Below, one piece after another: positions 61,792-64,000 of a DNA stretch of 64,000 nucleotides. The stretch is taken from NCBI GenBank assembly GCA_965215025.1, contig CBDCCV010000001.1:558001-622000 (forward strand). Reading direction: 5' to 3'. The position numbers were made by a program, and so were the translations under genes. The notes under the pieces were generated by a model that was given only the letters and a program-made list of their open reading frames with translations, was not told the origin of the DNA and did not search any database. This stretch comes from CBDCCV01 sp965215025. Its GTDB lineage: Bacteria > Bacteroidota > Rhodothermia > Rhodothermales > Salinibacteraceae. The first letter of the stretch is position 1. Every line of letters begins with the position of its first letter.

Positions 61792-62367
61792 CTACACGCT
61801 CCGGGCCTGCTCCTTGTGCTTGCCCTCAGCGAACTCCTCGACGATCTTGGCGCAGAAGGCCGGCAGGTCATCCGGGTTGCGGCTCGTCACCAGGCCCTGA
61901 TCGGTGACGACCTCGCGGTCCACCCACGTGCCGCCCGCGTTGCGGATGTCGGTCTGAAGCGTGGGGTAGGAGGTGACGGTGCGGCCGTCGAGCACATCGG
62001 CCTCGACGAGAAGCCACGGCCCATGGCAGATCGCGCCCACGGGCTTCTTCTGCTCGAAAAAGGCGCGCACGAACTGCACGGCGGCGTCGTTGCCGCGCAG
62101 TTTGTCGGCGCCCACGGTGCCGCCGGGGATGACGAGGCCGTCGAAGTCCTCGGCCGAGACCTCGTCAAAGGTCTTGTCGATGGCGTAGGTGCCGCCGGGG
62201 TCGAGGTCGCTGTTCACGGTCTGCGCCTCGCCCGCCTCGAAGCTGACCGCGGTAACGCGGGCGCCTGCGTCCTCGACGACTTCTCGGGGGCGGGTGAACT
62301 CGGGTTCTTCCGTGCCGCGCGGGGCGATGAGGATGGCGATGGTTCGTCCTTCAAGCTGGTCGGCCAT
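61792..62367 (-). CDS. DJ-1/PfpI family protein
   Basis: 191 residues from the ATG at 62367. The fold is seen in TIAILIAPRGTEEPEFTRPREVVEDAGA, then DFDGLVIPGGTVGADKLRGN and the nucleophile elbow GAICHGPWLL with Cys and His, plus GLVTSRNPDDLPAFC at the end. Such proteins act as proteases, glyoxalases or deglycases; this one resembles the YhbO/PfpI stress type. Its 3' end abuts an alcohol dehydrogenase remnant. Confidence 0.9.
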   Translation of the reverse strand: MADQLEGRTIAILIAPRGTEEPEFTRPREVVEDAGARVTAVSFEAGEAQTVNSDLDPGGTYAIDKTFDEVSAEDFDGLVIPGGTVGADKLRGNDAAVQFVRAFFEQKKPVGAICHGPWLLVEADVLDGRTVTSYPTLQTDIRNAGGTWVDREVVTDQGLVTSRNPDDLPAFCAKIVEEFAEGKHKEQARSV

Positions 62368-62734
62368 GGGTCGTGGTTGCTTCGGGTGAAAGCGGCTTAG
62401 GGTGTAAAGTCTTGAGGCTGCGTTGCAGCCGGCCTGGCTGTCGGGTCCTGGAATAGGCATTTCGCGGAGGCCGTTCCTAACTCCGTGTCACCATCTATTG
62501 AAGGGGGTGTTACTTTCTCGTCAGAAGGCGCGGCTTTATCATTTCGCAGCCAAACGGGTGGGATGCCGCCTGGGTGACGTTCAGATGAATTTGCCGGAAG
62601 CTGTTGCAAAACAAATCGTTGTCCGCCGCGCGTTGTGAACCATCCCCCGCACCCCTCGTTGGCCTGTGCACGTCTCCTTTTAGATCGCTCTGCCGCAACC
62701 CGTTCGTCCAGAGGAAGAGCCTGCCGGATTTGCC
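62368..62734. other. Gap upstream of the 3'-partial glycosyltransferase
   Basis: 367 bases without coding potential and AT-richer in the middle (62470-62620). A short hairpin GGCTGC-GTT-GCAGCC lies at about 62416-62430. Divergent promoters for the pfpI-like gene and the glycosyltransferase should be here, but no clear TAnnTTTG box could be assigned. Confidence 0.45.
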
Positions 62735-64000
62735 ATGCGCCCTGACTTCTCCCCCACCTTGCCCGCCGCTCGTGACGGAGCGGCCGCCAAGCGCCCCAGC
62801 CTGCCCGAGCGCGTGGCGCTGTTTACCGGCGCCTACAACCACATCGCCGACGGGGTCTCGCTCACGCTCAACCGGCTCGTGGCCTATCTCGAAAACGAGG
62901 GCGTGGACGTGCGCGTCTTTGCGCCCACGGTGGACGATCCGCCCGTGGACCACGCCGGGACGCTCGTGCCGGTCCCCTCGGTGGCGGCGCCGGGGCGGCC
63001 GGACTACCGCGTCTCGCTGGGCCTCTCGCGCGAGGCGCGGAAGGCGCTCGGCGCTTTCGACCCCGATCTTTTCCACATCGCCACGCCCGATCTTTTGGGG
63101 CGCAGCGCGCTGGCGGAGGCTAAGGCGCGCGGCATGCCGGTCGTGGCCTCCTACCATACGCACTTCTCTTCGTACCTCAAGTACTACCACCTGGGCCTCT
63201 TGGAAGGCGCCCTGTGGGCGTACCTGCGCCGCTTCTACGCGCAATGCCGGCACGTGTACGTCCCCTCCCCGTCCATGGCCGAGGTGCTGCGCGCCCACGG
63301 CATCACCGAGGGGCTGCGGCTGTGGGAGCGCGGCGTGAACACCCGGCGCTTCAACCCGAGCCAGCGCTCGGCTGCGTGGCGCCGCGCGCACGGCCTGGCC
63401 GAAGACGAGGTCGTCGTCACCTTCGTGAGCCGGCTCGTGTTGGAGAAGGGCCTCGACCTCTTTGCTGACGTGATCGAAGGCCTCGAGGCGCGCGGCGTCC
63501 CGCACCGCAGCCTCATCGTGGGCGACGGCCCCGCGCGCGAGGAGATGGAAAAGCGCCTGCCCAAGACGCTCTTTACCGGCTACCTCGAAGGCGACGACCT
63601 CGCCCGCGCCTACGCCTCGTCCGACCTCTTCCTCTTCCCGAGCGAGACGGAGACGTTCGGCAACGTCACGCTCGAGGCTATGGCCTCGGGCCTCCCCACC
63701 GTCTGCGCTGACGCCACCGGCTCGAACGCGCTCGTCGAAAGCGGCGAGACCGGCCTCCTCGTCCCGCCCGGCGACGCGGAGGCGTTCCTAAAGGCCACCG
63801 CCCGCCTCGTCGAAGACGCCCCGCTGCGCCGGCAAATGGGCCGGCAAGCCGCCCGGCGCGCGCAGCACTACGAGTGGGACGCCATCCTGAGCCGCATCGC
63901 CGGCTACTACTCCGAGGCGCTGCGCCCAGAGGCCGCGCCGGTGTACGCGGGCGACGGCGTCCCCGGCACCGCCGCAAGGCCCGCCGCCGCCTCGCTCTCG
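62735..64000 (+). CDS. Family 4 glycosyltransferase, MgtA/mannosyltransferase-like, 3'-truncated
   Basis: 422 codons, open to the window end. The start at ATG 62735 is followed by ERVALFTGAYNHIADGVSL, typical of the GDP-mannose-dependent MgtA and sulfoquinovosyl-type group. SYHTHFSSYLKYYHLGLLEG, PSPSMAEVLRAHGI, then LVLEKGLDLFADVIE and the donor site ETETFGNVTLEAMASGLP confirm a GT-B fold. It probably glycosylates a lipid or phospholipid. The last 25 visible residues are Ala/Pro-rich and leave the core, so the gene may end soon after the window. Confidence 0.9.
   Translation, partial: MRPDFSPTLPAARDGAAAKRPSLPERVALFTGAYNHIADGVSLTLNRLVAYLENEGVDVRVFAPTVDDPPVDHAGTLVPVPSVAAPGRPDYRVSLGLSREARKALGAFDPDLFHIATPDLLGRSALAEAKARGMPVVASYHTHFSSYLKYYHLGLLEGALWAYLRRFYAQCRHVYVPSPSMAEVLRAHGITEGLRLWERGVNTRRFNPSQRSAAWRRAHGLAEDEVVVTFVSRLVLEKGLDLFADVIEGLEARGVPHRSLIVGDGPAREEMEKRLPKTLFTGYLEGDDLARAYASSDLFLFPSETETFGNVTLEAMASGLPTVCADATGSNALVESGETGLLVPPGDAEAFLKATARLVEDAPLRRQMGRQAARRAQHYEWDAILSRIAGYYSEALRPEAAPVYAGDGVPGTAARPAAASLS

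Overview
The window is a 64 kb, high-GC, gene-dense stretch of a bacterial chromosome. It best fits the Rhodothermia side of the Bacteroidota (Rhodothermus/Salinibacter/Rubricoccus relatives). This placement is inferred. It rests on a division/cell-wall (dcw) cluster without murF, a putative type IX secretion sorting domain, promoter-like boxes of the Bacteroidota form TAnnTTTG, RhaT beside a fucose/arabinose-type isomerase, and FtsZ, GyrB, UvrA and HflX sequences of ordinary bacterial type. No rRNA, tRNA, CRISPR array or intact transposase gene was seen.

Layout. 1-8.6 kb: the 3' part of moaA, an AT-richer orphan membrane gene, a sugar isomerase with its RhaT-type symporter, a glycosidase-like/membrane fusion, and two paralogous small beta-barrel proteins flanking a PEGA lipoprotein. 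8.9-25.6 kb (minus strand): the full dcw operon, read mraZ, rsmH, two small paralogous genes, ftsL, ftsI, murE, mraY, murD, ftsW, murG, murC, ftsQ, ftsA, ftsZ. Divergent from it lies a LexA-like regulator (25824-26471) whose self-cleavage residues are replaced. The intergenic region holds two identical palindromes next to opposed promoter-like boxes, plus MraZ boxes. 26.6-35.9 kb: pyrG, a META-like lipoprotein, two toxin-antitoxin pairs, a methyltransferase/glycosyltransferase group and an aldo/keto reductase. 35.9-42.1 kb: gyrB, several orphans, a CBS-domain protein and hflX. 42.3-49.9 kb: a BatA-like VWA protein, a glycosyltransferase, an FkbM methyltransferase, a carbamoyltransferase stub and hrpB. 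50-64 kb: a secreted PQQ-type dehydrogenase with sorting domain, a TraB/GumN protein, uvrA, a Uma2-family protein, a zinc alcohol dehydrogenase and a broken relative, DoxX, a PQQ dehydrogenase-PEBP fusion, a lipoprotein hydrolase, a DJ-1/PfpI protein and a glycosyltransferase that runs off the window.

Working together. The dcw genes form one minus-strand transcription block for lipid II synthesis (murC/D/E, mraY, murG) and septum assembly (ftsZ/A/Q/L/W/I). The most distinctive points are the apparently non-cleavable LexA-like protein facing this operon across shared palindromic sites, and the two small paralogues between rsmH and ftsL. Short palindromic repeats (arms GTAGGG/CCCTAC) sit in many dcw gaps, and two of them supply the stop codons of murG and ftsW. 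Three same-strand 3' gene stubs, each directly behind the stop codon of an intact gene, point to repeated gene replacement in the accessory parts.
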